Below are positions 45,125-53,397 of a stretch of DNA of 64,000 nt, one piece after another. Both the position numbers and the translations under genes were made by a program. How positions within the stretch are numbered: position 1 is the stretch's first letter; every line of letters begins with the position of its first letter. Under the pieces are notes generated by a model. The model did not search any database. It saw nothing but the letters and a program-made list of their open reading frames with translations, and had not been told where the DNA came from. Source of the DNA: an uncultured Alphaproteobacteria bacterium (GTDB taxonomy: Bacteria > Pseudomonadota > Alphaproteobacteria > Rs-D84); contig CALXMY010000003.1 in the NCBI GenBank assembly GCA_944389595.1, positions 1 to 64,000 on the forward strand, given 5' to 3'.

Positions 45125-47827
45125 TTATAACAATTCTAATTGTTTTATATCATCTTCTTTTGCACCAGATGACATCAATTCATACATTTTGAATAAATGC
45201 TTTAATCTTTGATTGTCGTTTTCAAATGGTCTTTTTCTGTAACAAGATTCAATATATAAATCCAGATTATGATGAGCCTCTGCTAGATCACCAGGCATTT
45301 TATCTGGATCATAAAGCTCTGCAAGTGTCTTAGTAAAGTATTTCTCACGTACTTCCAAAGTCTGATTAGCATATAATTCGATTTTCTTTTTTTGTTGATC
45401 TGTAATTTTTGGGAAAGGGAATGTGTTATAACATAACTCCGCAGAATATCTGTAATCGGTTTTTAATCTACCACCAACTGATTTTACCCACATCATGTGC
45501 ATATAAGAAGTCAGTACACCAAATATCCATAATTCTGCATCATATATAGCCTGTGCTGCATTGGATATAACAGTATCTTTATCCACAAACCCAATAGGAA
45601 TATATTTCCTACGTTCTGACGATACAGAAGGTATAATAATCGCATTTGTCGGTTTATATCTAACTTCGCCAAATCTATATGGGACATTAGATAACTTGCG
45701 TGTTGCCCCTCTTGTGCTTTCTTCCCTATATGTTTTTACTTTGTTTATCCTGTCCGCTATAAAGCGTATTTTATTGGCTTCATTAATATCTTTAGGATCT
45801 ATCCATAAACAGAATCTGCTTATAGAGTTTATGTAATCGTCCGCCCCAATAAATCTTTTTATGAACTTTCGAGAATTTGCATGGCCCGACAATAACTCTT
45901 CACGTTCTTCGGCACTAAGAATGAGGTTTCCTCCGTCATTTGGCATACTGCCGAATGATATTTGAGGGAACCCCGATATTGCTTTTCTTTTTTCTGAATT
46001 CACGTAAACATTGTTATAATCAATCAAATATGCATTTATATTTTGTGCATTATATTTTCCATCAAGTGTATATATGTATAATGGCGTAGAATTGTTGTTT
46101 GATAACCCGATTATATTACACGTAACCCCTGCATTATTTTTAGCATTGTTTGACCATTTGAACGATGTATAAGCAAAATCTATGCATGTTTTATTTGTCA
46201 AAACATGTGGCCAAAATAGTGGCACTTGGCTCCCCTGTGTAACAGAATTAGTCGTTACAAAACCAAGTCTGTGATGTGTTTTTTCGATATACTTTTTGCC
46301 CAAGAAAAACCAACAACATATATAATCAAGGTTGCTGTACTGGCAGCCAGTATTTCTAAATACATACGCCATATCTTCTTTTTGTTCTGCACTTTGTTTT
46401 CGTGCCCCTTCGTATGGAGGATTTGAGGGCAGACAAATCTCTACCTTGGCGTCTGTTTTAGGACAAACTTCTTCCCAATTCAATCTGCAAGCGTTACCAC
46501 ATACGATATGCCCGCTTTCTGTTAGCGGTAATGTCGGTCTGGTAACACCAAATTCCTCTTTGAATTTACAATTCATTTGATGTTCGGCCAGCCATAAAGA
46601 CAAACGCGCTATTTCACATGCAAAATCATCAATTTCTATACCATAAAACTGCTTTAATTGAATTATAGACAGATTTATTTGCATATTAGGGCTTTTGTTC
46701 AACTCTGCCATTCGTTTGATTATATTCATTTCAAGCAACTTTAACTGCTTCAAGGCGATAATAAGAAAATTTCCGGATCCGCATGCAGGATCAAATATAT
46801 GAATTTTTGATAATCGGGCCCACAATTTTTCAAGTTGCCTTGAATCATTATACGCTCTTTGAAAGTCCTCACGCAAATCATCCATAAACAACGGATTGAT
46901 AACCTTCATGATATTTGGAACAGATGTATAATGTTGCCCCAACCCACTACGAACTTTGGCATCTTTTACCGCCTGAAACATGGAACCGAAAATATCAGGA
47001 TTGATTTCAGCCCAATTATTTTGATCCCCGCATTCTAAAATTAATCTACGTGCATTCGCTGTTAATTTAGGAATTGGACACTTATCCGCAAATAGATGAC
47101 CGTTAACATATGGAAATTGTTGAATATAACTTGGGTATAACGACTTATCGCGCTTATCCAGGGATTCGAACAAAGAATCAAAGAAACTGCTTAGATCGCT
47201 ACCATCTTCCAATGTATGATTAGAAATAGCTTCTGTAAATATATTATCACCATCAAAAATACCAGTATCTTCTGCAAAAAAACAAAATAATAACCTTACA
47301 AGAAATACATTTAACGCATGATTATTCTCTTGGGCAAACTCCTTATCATTATTGTATATTTCATCATATATCTTAGCCATCTTGCCGGCAGCTTTAACAT
47401 CAGCAGGATTTTCTAAATGCGCCTCATACTTTTCACGCCCGGCCCAAGGCAAAAAGAACTCAGAATGCTTATATAACTCCTTAAAAGGTACAAATAAGGG
47501 CGCTTCTTTTGTTTTTGTATCATATGCCGCAATATCTTTAAAGTCTGTAACTATAATAAATCGTGGATCTTTGTTATAACTTTTTTCATCTTTTTGTAGT
47601 TCATCCAATCGATTAAGCACATTAACGCCAGTATCCACTTGTTCAAAAAATACTTTCTTTTTCAATATTATTTGATTTCGATTCCCAAAAATGTCTGGGA
47701 TATCCTTTTTAGCTTTTGTAATAGTAGTTTTTGATATTCCGTAAGCCAACAAAAGATCATAAATAAAATCACTATGATCTTTCTTGCTTACTATATTTTC
47801 AATTACATTTTCTAAATTTTGCATCAT
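45125..47827 (-). CDS. MmeI-like N6-adenine DNA methyltransferase without an evident nuclease motif
   Basis: 900 residues. The helical spacer (VRLLFCFFAEDTGIFD, FGSMFQAVKDAKVRSGLGQH) and the gamma-class methyltransferase motifs DPACGSGNFLIIALKQ (I) and SNPPYEG (IV, NPPY) match the MmeI/type IIG family, followed by a target-recognition and C-terminal region (AELCYNTFPFPKI). In MmeI the N-terminus is a PD-(D/E)XK nuclease; here residues 40-110 (IILKKKVFFEQVDTGVNVL) lack a visible D...ExK, so cutting is probably done by the GIY-YIG protein of the same operon. It starts from an ATG-ATG pair and heads the operon. Confidence 0.85.
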   Translation of the reverse strand: MMQNLENVIENIVSKKDHSDFIYDLLLAYGISKTTITKAKKDIPDIFGNRNQIILKKKVFFEQVDTGVNVLNRLDELQKDEKSYNKDPRFIIVTDFKDIAAYDTKTKEAPLFVPFKELYKHSEFFLPWAGREKYEAHLENPADVKAAGKMAKIYDEIYNNDKEFAQENNHALNVFLVRLLFCFFAEDTGIFDGDNIFTEAISNHTLEDGSDLSSFFDSLFESLDKRDKSLYPSYIQQFPYVNGHLFADKCPIPKLTANARRLILECGDQNNWAEINPDIFGSMFQAVKDAKVRSGLGQHYTSVPNIMKVINPLFMDDLREDFQRAYNDSRQLEKLWARLSKIHIFDPACGSGNFLIIALKQLKLLEMNIIKRMAELNKSPNMQINLSIIQLKQFYGIEIDDFACEIARLSLWLAEHQMNCKFKEEFGVTRPTLPLTESGHIVCGNACRLNWEEVCPKTDAKVEICLPSNPPYEGARKQSAEQKEDMAYVFRNTGCQYSNLDYICCWFFLGKKYIEKTHHRLGFVTTNSVTQGSQVPLFWPHVLTNKTCIDFAYTSFKWSNNAKNNAGVTCNIIGLSNNNSTPLYIYTLDGKYNAQNINAYLIDYNNVYVNSEKRKAISGFPQISFGSMPNDGGNLILSAEEREELLSGHANSRKFIKRFIGADDYINSISRFCLWIDPKDINEANKIRFIADRINKVKTYREESTRGATRKLSNVPYRFGEVRYKPTNAIIIPSVSSERRKYIPIGFVDKDTVISNAAQAIYDAELWIFGVLTSYMHMMWVKSVGGRLKTDYRYSAELCYNTFPFPKITDQQKKKIELYANQTLEVREKYFTKTLAELYDPDKMPGDLAEAHHNLDLYIESCYRKRPFENDNQRLKHLFKMYELMSSGAKEDDIKQLELL

Positions 47828-47922
47828 GATAAAAATCTACTTAAATTATACATTAAGAGTGTAGCATAAAATTATTATACTTTCAAAGTGCTAAATATAC
47901 AGAAATACAATTTGATTTAACT

Positions 47923-47955
47923 TGACTTTCGGGGAAAGGTAAGCAGTAATTGGAC
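47923..47955 (+). promoter_or_regulatory. Conserved upstream element, copy 1
   Basis: AACTTGACTTTC, then GTAAGCAGTAATTG. The same frame of bases recurs at 51431-51463 before the serine recombinase gene, with a different middle. It contains TTGACT and may be a promoter or recombinase/repressor site. Confidence 0.55.
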
Positions 47956-47991
47956 AAACTTAAAAACATAGTAAAAACAAAGGAGTCCAAT

Positions 47992-48186
47992 ATGCCTAAA
48001 TACCCTGATATAAAGGTTTATTTAACAAATCGCGATGGTAATGCTTTCGCTATCCTTGCACGGTGTAAAAACGCCTTGGTCTTAGCTGGTTTAGAAGATA
48101 AATGGCCCGAATTCTTGACCGAAGCAACCAGTGCAGATTACCCACACCTGCTTGTCACTGTTATGAAATGGTTTGAGGTTGAATAA
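47992..48186 (+). CDS. Small phage-type conserved protein
   Basis: 64 residues after AAAGGAG. The pattern YPDIKVYLTNRDGNAFAILA, then EATSADYPHLLVTVMKWFEV is that of a small protein common beside DUF5681/DUF2924/recombinase genes in alphaproteobacterial mobile regions (DGNAFAILG..EATSGDYDHLL). Function unknown. It overlaps the next gene by one base. Confidence 0.7.
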   Translation: MPKYPDIKVYLTNRDGNAFAILARCKNALVLAGLEDKWPEFLTEATSADYPHLLVTVMKWFEVE

Positions 48187-48371
48187 TGCCATACAAAAAT
48201 CCACCTAAATCAACCAGATTCCATATCGGTAAGTCCGGCAATCCGTTCGGGCGTATGCCCGTAATTACCAATAAAGACCTGTATCACAACTTGCGTATTC
48301 TACGTATGTTAGTTGATATTGCTATGCAGCATCTGCGACAAAAAGGAAATTCTAATGCAAAGGAAAGTTAA
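48186..48371 (+). CDS. DUF5681-like small protein
   Basis: 61 residues. The start YKNPPKSTRFHIGKSGNPFG then RMP matches the N-terminal basic motif of DUF5681 proteins (P.stRF..GqSGNP.GRP), which are normally near phage terminase genes. It overlaps the DUF2924 gene by 17 bp. Confidence 0.65.
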   Translation: MPYKNPPKSTRFHIGKSGNPFGRMPVITNKDLYHNLRILRMLVDIAMQHLRQKGNSNAKES

Positions 48372-48804
48372 AGACATTTTACCAAAAACATTTGAAGAGT
48401 TGAAAGCGTTATCACAAGATGAACGCGCACGTTTATGGGCACGGTATTCGCCCCACCCTTTTAAGCGACAAATGCGATCGCTTTGGTATTATATTCAATC
48501 CGAACGACTAAACCTGCGTATTGAGCCAAAGTTCATCAAAAAAATCAAAAAGTATAAAGATAAACCTGATGAATGCGTAAATCGCGTATTAAAGCACAGG
48601 TATAACATTACACCCGGTACAACTATCATTAGGCACTTTCGGAATATAGAACATAAGGTCCTGGTCAATTATGACAACACGTTTTTGTATAACGGAAAGC
48701 AGTATCGTTCTTTGTCTGCGATTGCGTCTGATATTTGTGGCACCAAGACATCGGGACCGCACTTTTTTGAACTGGACAAAAGGAAAGTAAATGCCGGTGA
48801 TTAA
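48355..48804 (+). CDS. DUF2924 protein
   Basis: 149 residues from ATG 48355 (AAAAGGAAATTCTA before it). The C-terminus has the family signature PGTTIIRHFRNIEHKVLV, then FLYNGKQYRSLSAIASDICG and TSGPHFFELDKR. In Alphaproteobacteria DUF2924 genes usually precede a serine recombinase. Here the recombinase that follows is only a stub (48791-48843). A decayed second copy of its 3' end lies at 51366-51413. Confidence 0.85.
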   Translation: MQRKVKDILPKTFEELKALSQDERARLWARYSPHPFKRQMRSLWYYIQSERLNLRIEPKFIKKIKKYKDKPDECVNRVLKHRYNITPGTTIIRHFRNIEHKVLVNYDNTFLYNGKQYRSLSAIASDICGTKTSGPHFFELDKRKVNAGD

Positions 48805-48843
48805 ATGCGCTGTCTACTCACTATTGCTGTTTTTTCTTACGTA
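48791..48843 (+). pseudogene. 5' stub of a serine recombinase gene
   Basis: ATGCCGGTGATTAAATGCGC, then TGTCTAC, is nearly the same as the start of the intact recombinase at 51484 (ATGTCGGTGATTAAATGTGC). After about 10 codons (MPVIKCAVYS) similarity stops and the 3' end of the CYTH gene begins. This marks one edge of an inserted or exchanged segment. Confidence 0.75.
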
Positions 48844-49381
48844 GCATCAGTTCTGGTTTACCTGCATTCAATTCTGGCGATACTGACAAGCCCAAATTAT
48901 CAATAAAGGATTGAATCTGTGATTTTATCTGCACCGTATCTACGTCATCTGCGGTGCAATATTCCACCTCTAAAAACATTCCCAAGTCCGCCACAGTTTC
49001 AAATTCAATTGTATAATCGCCCGAACGATATGTACGCTTTAGATTATCTATTTTAATCAATTCACGCAGCCCCAACGCATGCATAACTTCACATAGGGTA
49101 GACATATCCGCAACTGTTGTTTCTGCTTCATCCGAATATAACCATGTATCGCCGTCAAAATGGTCTTTTTTATAGGTGATATAATTTACATTGTCCTTTT
49201 GTCGTGTGCGACAACAAGCGTACAAACGACCATTTGCGTCAGGTTGTAAATCTGGGCGTAATGGGTCATAATAGTATGTATCAACTGTTCGTTTATCACC
49301 CAAGAATTCAAATTCAGATAATTTATGCAAAACATCTTCTTCGTCTGCAAAAACCTGAACCAAGATCTCAATTTCTTTCAT
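48821..49381 (-). CDS. CYTH-domain protein (class IV adenylate cyclase/thiamine-triphosphatase-like)
   Basis: 186 residues. The CYTH start EIEILVQVF (variant of ExExK), DTYYYDP, RLYACCRTRQKD, YITYKKDH, then IKIDNLKRTYRSGDYTIEFE and GMFLEVEY form the tunnel fold with acidic and basic ligands for a triphosphate substrate. Members make cAMP or hydrolyse triphosphates; which applies here is not visible. ATGA overlap with the methyltransferase gene shows a shared operon. Confidence 0.8.
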   Translation of the reverse strand: MKEIEILVQVFADEEDVLHKLSEFEFLGDKRTVDTYYYDPLRPDLQPDANGRLYACCRTRQKDNVNYITYKKDHFDGDTWLYSDEAETTVADMSTLCEVMHALGLRELIKIDNLKRTYRSGDYTIEFETVADLGMFLEVEYCTADDVDTVQIKSQIQSFIDNLGLSVSPELNAGKPELMLRKKKQQ

Positions 49382-50838
49382 TTATAACTCTCCATTTTTT
49401 CTATCGCTTTTTTCAAAGATTCTTTAGTATCGATGGTTACACCCATTTTCATCCACCAAAAAGTCCTGTGTTCTTTCATAACTGCATTCGCTGCATCGCG
49501 TCCAAACAAATGCCCCATAACATTTACAGATTCTTCCAAGTTTGCAAACATCAATGGAACTTTGATATTGGTTTTATACCATGTCAGGCAGCAATTTCTA
49601 GGGCTGTGAATCTTTGCAGACCGTTTATCACACCATTCGTTAAACGAATTTGCAACAATACTATCTGGAATATACCGATACCACATTTCATTAAGTTCAT
49701 CCTTGAACGTTTCATCCCAACCGATTGTAACAAAAATACCATCATCGGATAGATTTCTGTAAACTGATTTTAATTCATCTAAACAAGTCTCTTTATTAAA
49801 TATCCGTGAAGGGAATCCAAAAGAACTGATTATAAAAGATGATGGCTTACCCAACACAAAATCCTTGATCGAATTTTGTTCCAACTTTATGTCATTAACA
49901 TACAATTTTTGCCGGTTTATAATTCGTTCTAAATAAGCTAACATATCGGCACTAAAGTCAACGCCATACAATGTGCCTTCATAAGGTATTCTTTTCAGAA
50001 TATGCCTAAATGTCTTGCCCGTTCCTGTCGCCAAATCAACAGGATTTACAATTTTTAATCCCATTTTCTTGATTTTTCTTAATACTAAATCAAAACATAC
50101 GTTCTCGATATCTTCCGCCTCTGAAAAAATATTATAAACGCTAGGGTCTGCATACCATTTATCAGTATCATCGGCAATCAGTCCATTCTCATTTACGCGA
50201 CATCTGGAAAGAATCTTACGTTCCGAACGTATTTGTTCATTTTTTATACGGGATAAAGTATCAGTAGCCTCACTTATAACCTGTTGATTGTTTTCTTCGT
50301 CCAACAAATCTTCTATTATACTTATATTTCTACGCGCATTTATCTTGGACAAACCACGTAATGACATCTTACGAATAAGAGGATCTTTGCTTTTTAACCC
50401 GGCAATAAAATTATCTTCAAAACTGCCTCTTGGGTCTTTAGATGCAACCGTGTAGGCAGTATAAATTATTTCATAATCAGTCGATGTTTCTATTATATGT
50501 TTTATATGCTGTATAATTTCATTATCAAATAGACGCAAATGTCCAATAAGCCACATTGTATTTTTCAAGATATTTTTTTCATTTGATTCCAAGAAATATT
50601 TCTTCAAACTAGGAAAAATCTTTTCCTTGATATCAATATTAGTCGCATTTAATAGAATAGATATTATATTTCTTTTATCTTCAATATGCTTCAAACTATC
50701 TTCCAGACCACAAACCTTACGACCTTTTAAGCTACGTTTTAGGTTGTTAATTGAACTTTTCCCAGTTAATTTTTCTAATGCAAAAGCAGACATCCACCAA
50801 GACTCTGAACTTTTTGCGTAATTCAAAACCTCGTACAA
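49378..50838 (-). CDS. HEAT-repeat/SAM-dependent methyltransferase protein (probably 3' part of a longer gene)
   Basis: 486 residues from a TTG; ATG 50793 is an alternative. The N-terminal about 215 residues are HEAT-like helical repeats (KDPLIRKMSLRGLSKINARR). The C-terminal half is a class I methyltransferase with motif I NPVDLATGTGKTFRHILK, YGVDFSADMLAYLE and a FVTIGWDE strand. Upstream, the frame remains open as KNTKDQTIVDFLYEVLNY, overlapping the end of the preceding ORF; one extra A in the A6 run (T6 at 50867-50872 on the plus strand) would join the two into a single protein of about 600 residues. Substrate unknown. Confidence 0.7.
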   Translation of the reverse strand: MYEVLNYAKSSESWWMSAFALEKLTGKSSINNLKRSLKGRKVCGLEDSLKHIEDKRNIISILLNATNIDIKEKIFPSLKKYFLESNEKNILKNTMWLIGHLRLFDNEIIQHIKHIIETSTDYEIIYTAYTVASKDPRGSFEDNFIAGLKSKDPLIRKMSLRGLSKINARRNISIIEDLLDEENNQQVISEATDTLSRIKNEQIRSERKILSRCRVNENGLIADDTDKWYADPSVYNIFSEAEDIENVCFDLVLRKIKKMGLKIVNPVDLATGTGKTFRHILKRIPYEGTLYGVDFSADMLAYLERIINRQKLYVNDIKLEQNSIKDFVLGKPSSFIISSFGFPSRIFNKETCLDELKSVYRNLSDDGIFVTIGWDETFKDELNEMWYRYIPDSIVANSFNEWCDKRSAKIHSPRNCCLTWYKTNIKVPLMFANLEESVNVMGHLFGRDAANAVMKEHRTFWWMKMGVTIDTKESLKKAIEKMESYK

Positions 50839-50846
50839 GAAATCAA

Positions 50847-51188
50847 CTATAGTTTGATCTTTTGTATTTTTTCACCAAAAGCCCAAACTAAACCTTTAGA
50901 TTCGTATAAATATGCACGTTTTCTTTCAGAAATATTTTTTAACCCACTTACAATTGTAGACACATCAAAATGTTGGACAATACTGCCAACATTCCAATCC
51001 AGATTTTCGTCAAATTGGTAATTTGTCATATACTCTAGAAATAATAACATGTATTTGTTTGCAGAATCATTTATAAGCTTTTCTGCCAAACACTGTAAAA
51101 CACTTTCGGAATAACATTTATCATACAAGACAGACAAGTTGTCTTTTTGTAGTTGTTCAAATATATGTTGAGAAAGAACTTCTGACAT
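50847..51188 (-). CDS. N-terminal helical part of the same methyltransferase protein, split by a frameshift
   Basis: 113 residues (SEVLSQHIFEQLQKDN, then WAFGEKIQKIKL). The text is helical and continues the HEAT-like repeats of the next ORF if one base is added in the A6 run near its end. As it stands it is either a separate small protein or the front half of a broken gene. AAAGGTTTTATGCT precedes the ATG. Confidence 0.6.
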   Translation of the reverse strand: MSEVLSQHIFEQLQKDNLSVLYDKCYSESVLQCLAEKLINDSANKYMLLFLEYMTNYQFDENLDWNVGSIVQHFDVSTIVSGLKNISERKRAYLYESKGLVWAFGEKIQKIKL

Positions 51189-51365
51189 AGCATAAAACCT
51201 TTGTAATATATTATTTTATGCTGAATTATTATAAAAAGACTTTTTTCTGTTGTCAAGATAAGCATTACAGCTTATTTACTAACAAATCTGCAAACACCTG
51301 TTGGCCTATCATCAGCTTATGGACTACTTCCAAATGTATACTAGCGTATTTGGATGTATCCTGTG

Positions 51366-51420
51366 TACGACACTTATCGGGCACTTTCAGAATATAGAAC
51401 ATAAGCTCTTGAAAAACAAG
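51366..51420 (+). pseudogene. Remnant of a DUF2924 3' segment
   Basis: GGGCACTTTCAGAATATAGA then ACATAAGCTCTTG matches 48634-48664 of the intact DUF2924 gene with few changes. In frame it reads HFQNIEHKLL. It lies just before the second upstream element and the intact recombinase. Confidence 0.7.
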
Positions 51421-51430
51421 TTTTATAACT

Positions 51431-51463
51431 TGACTTTCTGTGGTTTGTAAGCAGTAATTGCAA
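51431..51463 (+). promoter_or_regulatory. Conserved upstream element, copy 2
   Basis: AACTTGACTTTC, then GTAAGCAGTAATTG, matching 47923-47955 at both ends. It lies 20 bp before the recombinase start. Confidence 0.55.
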
Positions 51464-51483
51464 CAACAAAAAGGTGTAACAAA

Positions 51484-52749
51484 ATGTCGGTGATTAAATG
51501 TGCTGTTTATGTCCGTAAGTCAACTGAACATGGATTGGAACAAGAGTTTAATTCCCTGTTAAACCAGGATGAATCTTGTAAAGCATACATTGCGTCCCAG
51601 GCATTTAATAACTGGGAATATGTTCGCACTTATACTGATGCGGCGATTTCTGGTGGAACCATGGAACGGCCTGCCCTAAAGCAAATGTTGGGAGATATAT
51701 CCAAAGGGTTGATAAACACTGTTGTTGTGTATAAGGTTGACCGATTATCCCGTTCTATCTTAGACTTTCACAATATGATGAAGTATTTTGATAAGTATAA
51801 CTGCAACTTTGTGTCCATTACCCAGGCATTTGATACCAGTACTTCTATGGGTAAGTTAACGTTGAATATGTTGCTGTCATTTGCACAGTTTGAGCGTGAA
51901 GTTGCCAGTGAACGTGTGCGTGATAAAATACGTGCCAGTAAAGCCAAGGGTTTATGGATGGGTGGTAATCCACCACTTGGGTATGATACCAAAGACAAAA
52001 AGCTGGTTGTAAACGAGGCGGAAGCCCAGCAAGTAAAACAACTGTTTGAAAAGTATTTAGAGTTGCAGTCTGTAAAACGCTTGGTTCAATATGCTGAAGC
52101 ACAGGGTATATATTCCAAGAAATGGATTTCCAAAAAAGGCAATCAAAAAGGTGGCAATAAAATATCACTGATGGGAATGCACCGCCTGTTGCGTGATATG
52201 ACTTATATTGGTCAAATTGCACACAAAAAAGCAAATACCTTTGCCAAGGGCGAACAAGACGCAATTATTTCAAAAGAACTTTTTAACGAAGTTCAACAGG
52301 CACTAAAAAACAATTCTAATAACAAAACAGAATCACACCGTTCACCAAACTTGTTGTCAGGCAAACTGTTTAACAGTCAAGGCGAACGTTTTATCAACCA
52401 AGTAAAAACCAACAAAAATCATACTAAAATACATTACTATGCGCAAAAGGGACTTTTTATACCGGCGGCCCCTGTTGATGAAGTTGTATCAAATACTATT
52501 TCAGAGTTTCTAAATTCCGACCTGTCCCATCTGCCCCCAGATTCAGCAAGTGCATTAAAGTCGGTAAATTGGGCGGCTCTATCGGGCGTACAAAAGCGCG
52601 ACTTTATACAAGCCATAGTTGACAAGGCTATTTTCTCAAATAAGCAACTGATTATCTATTTGGATATATCGCCAAATTCCGTGCGACCATTTATTACAGA
52701 TGTCTATGTAAATCAGTCAAGCTTACCAATGGTAATTTATTACAAATAA
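51484..52749 (+). CDS. Large serine recombinase
   Basis: 421 residues. The resolvase catalytic domain has VYVRKSTEHGLEQEFNSL (catalytic Ser in RKST), KVDRLSRSILDF and LSFAQFEREVASERVRDKI. A recombinase domain follows (GNPPLGYDTKDKKLVV) with KLFNSQGERFI and HYYAQKG text. It should catalyse site-specific integration, excision or inversion through a phosphoserine link to DNA. It is shorter than many large serine recombinases and lacks a clear zinc ribbon. Weak AAAAAGGTGT serves as ribosome site. Confidence 0.9.
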   Translation: MSVIKCAVYVRKSTEHGLEQEFNSLLNQDESCKAYIASQAFNNWEYVRTYTDAAISGGTMERPALKQMLGDISKGLINTVVVYKVDRLSRSILDFHNMMKYFDKYNCNFVSITQAFDTSTSMGKLTLNMLLSFAQFEREVASERVRDKIRASKAKGLWMGGNPPLGYDTKDKKLVVNEAEAQQVKQLFEKYLELQSVKRLVQYAEAQGIYSKKWISKKGNQKGGNKISLMGMHRLLRDMTYIGQIAHKKANTFAKGEQDAIISKELFNEVQQALKNNSNNKTESHRSPNLLSGKLFNSQGERFINQVKTNKNHTKIHYYAQKGLFIPAAPVDEVVSNTISEFLNSDLSHLPPDSASALKSVNWAALSGVQKRDFIQAIVDKAIFSNKQLIIYLDISPNSVRPFITDVYVNQSSLPMVIYYK

Positions 52750-52751
52750 AT

Positions 52752-52887
52752 ACAGTGTCACAACAACCACGCCAATAGTTTTCCGCAGGTATGCAAACAC
52801 TAAATTTAGCGAAGCAAAAACAAGCCTGCGCACCAACCACGGAAAACAACAAGGCTTTGGCAACAGCGTGGAAATAGAAAGCACTGT
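52752..52887. repeat. Nested imperfect inverted repeat (136 bp)
   Basis: ACAGTG/CACTGT (52752, 52882), CCACGC/GCGTGG (52767, 52866), GTTTTCCG/CGGAAAAC (52778, 52840) and GCAGG/CCTGC (52785, 52825) nest in order. It follows the recombinase stop and contains no ORF. It could be a structured RNA, a recombination site or a small terminal-inverted-repeat element. Confidence 0.6.
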
Positions 52888-52982
52888 ATGAACAAGGCAT
52901 AGGGTCTAATAAAGGACATATGCCCCTCAAAATAACTTGTTTTGAATTGACGACAAATGTAATTAGAACTATTATATTAATC

Positions 52983-53393
52983 ATGAAAACATTTTATTTT
53001 GGCTTTCTGGTGGCTTTTATAACACCAACCGTATGTGTAGCAAGCATATATCATGAAATGATACAGCAATGTGATAAAGCTGCTGAAACAGAATTGGAAA
53101 ATGCGTTATCAACCGTACAAATGACACAAATTATTAACGACCAAAAAAACTGTTATAAAAATGTTGTATACAAAATAATTGATACAGAATATGCAAAGAA
53201 CAAGCAAAAAATGATGTTAGATTTTGATAACTTTATTACAAATTCTTCTATGGTTACTTATTCTATGCAATATCCTGATGTGTGCACTCCTAATTGTGGA
53301 ACAGACATTGGATTAAATGCAACAAATGCTGACCTTGAAATAATCAAAGTCTATATTCAACAACTTTTATATGCTTTGCCGGTAAAACAATAA
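52983..53393 (+). CDS. Small secreted protein, possible lysozyme-inhibitor-like
   Basis: 136 residues from ATG 52983 with a Sec signal (FYFGFLVAFITPTVCVAS). The mature part is helical with four cysteines (QQCDKAAETELENAL, KNCYKNVVYK, CTPNC). The pattern is loosely like LprI/DUF1311 lysozyme inhibitors, but the match is weak. It converges on the MuF-muramidase gene with a 4-bp gap, which would suit a periplasmic immunity protein. That role is inferred only. Confidence 0.5.
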   Translation: MKTFYFGFLVAFITPTVCVASIYHEMIQQCDKAAETELENALSTVQMTQIINDQKNCYKNVVYKIIDTEYAKNKQKMMLDFDNFITNSSMVTYSMQYPDVCTPNCGTDIGLNATNADLEIIKVYIQQLLYALPVKQ

Positions 53394-53397
53394 ATGT

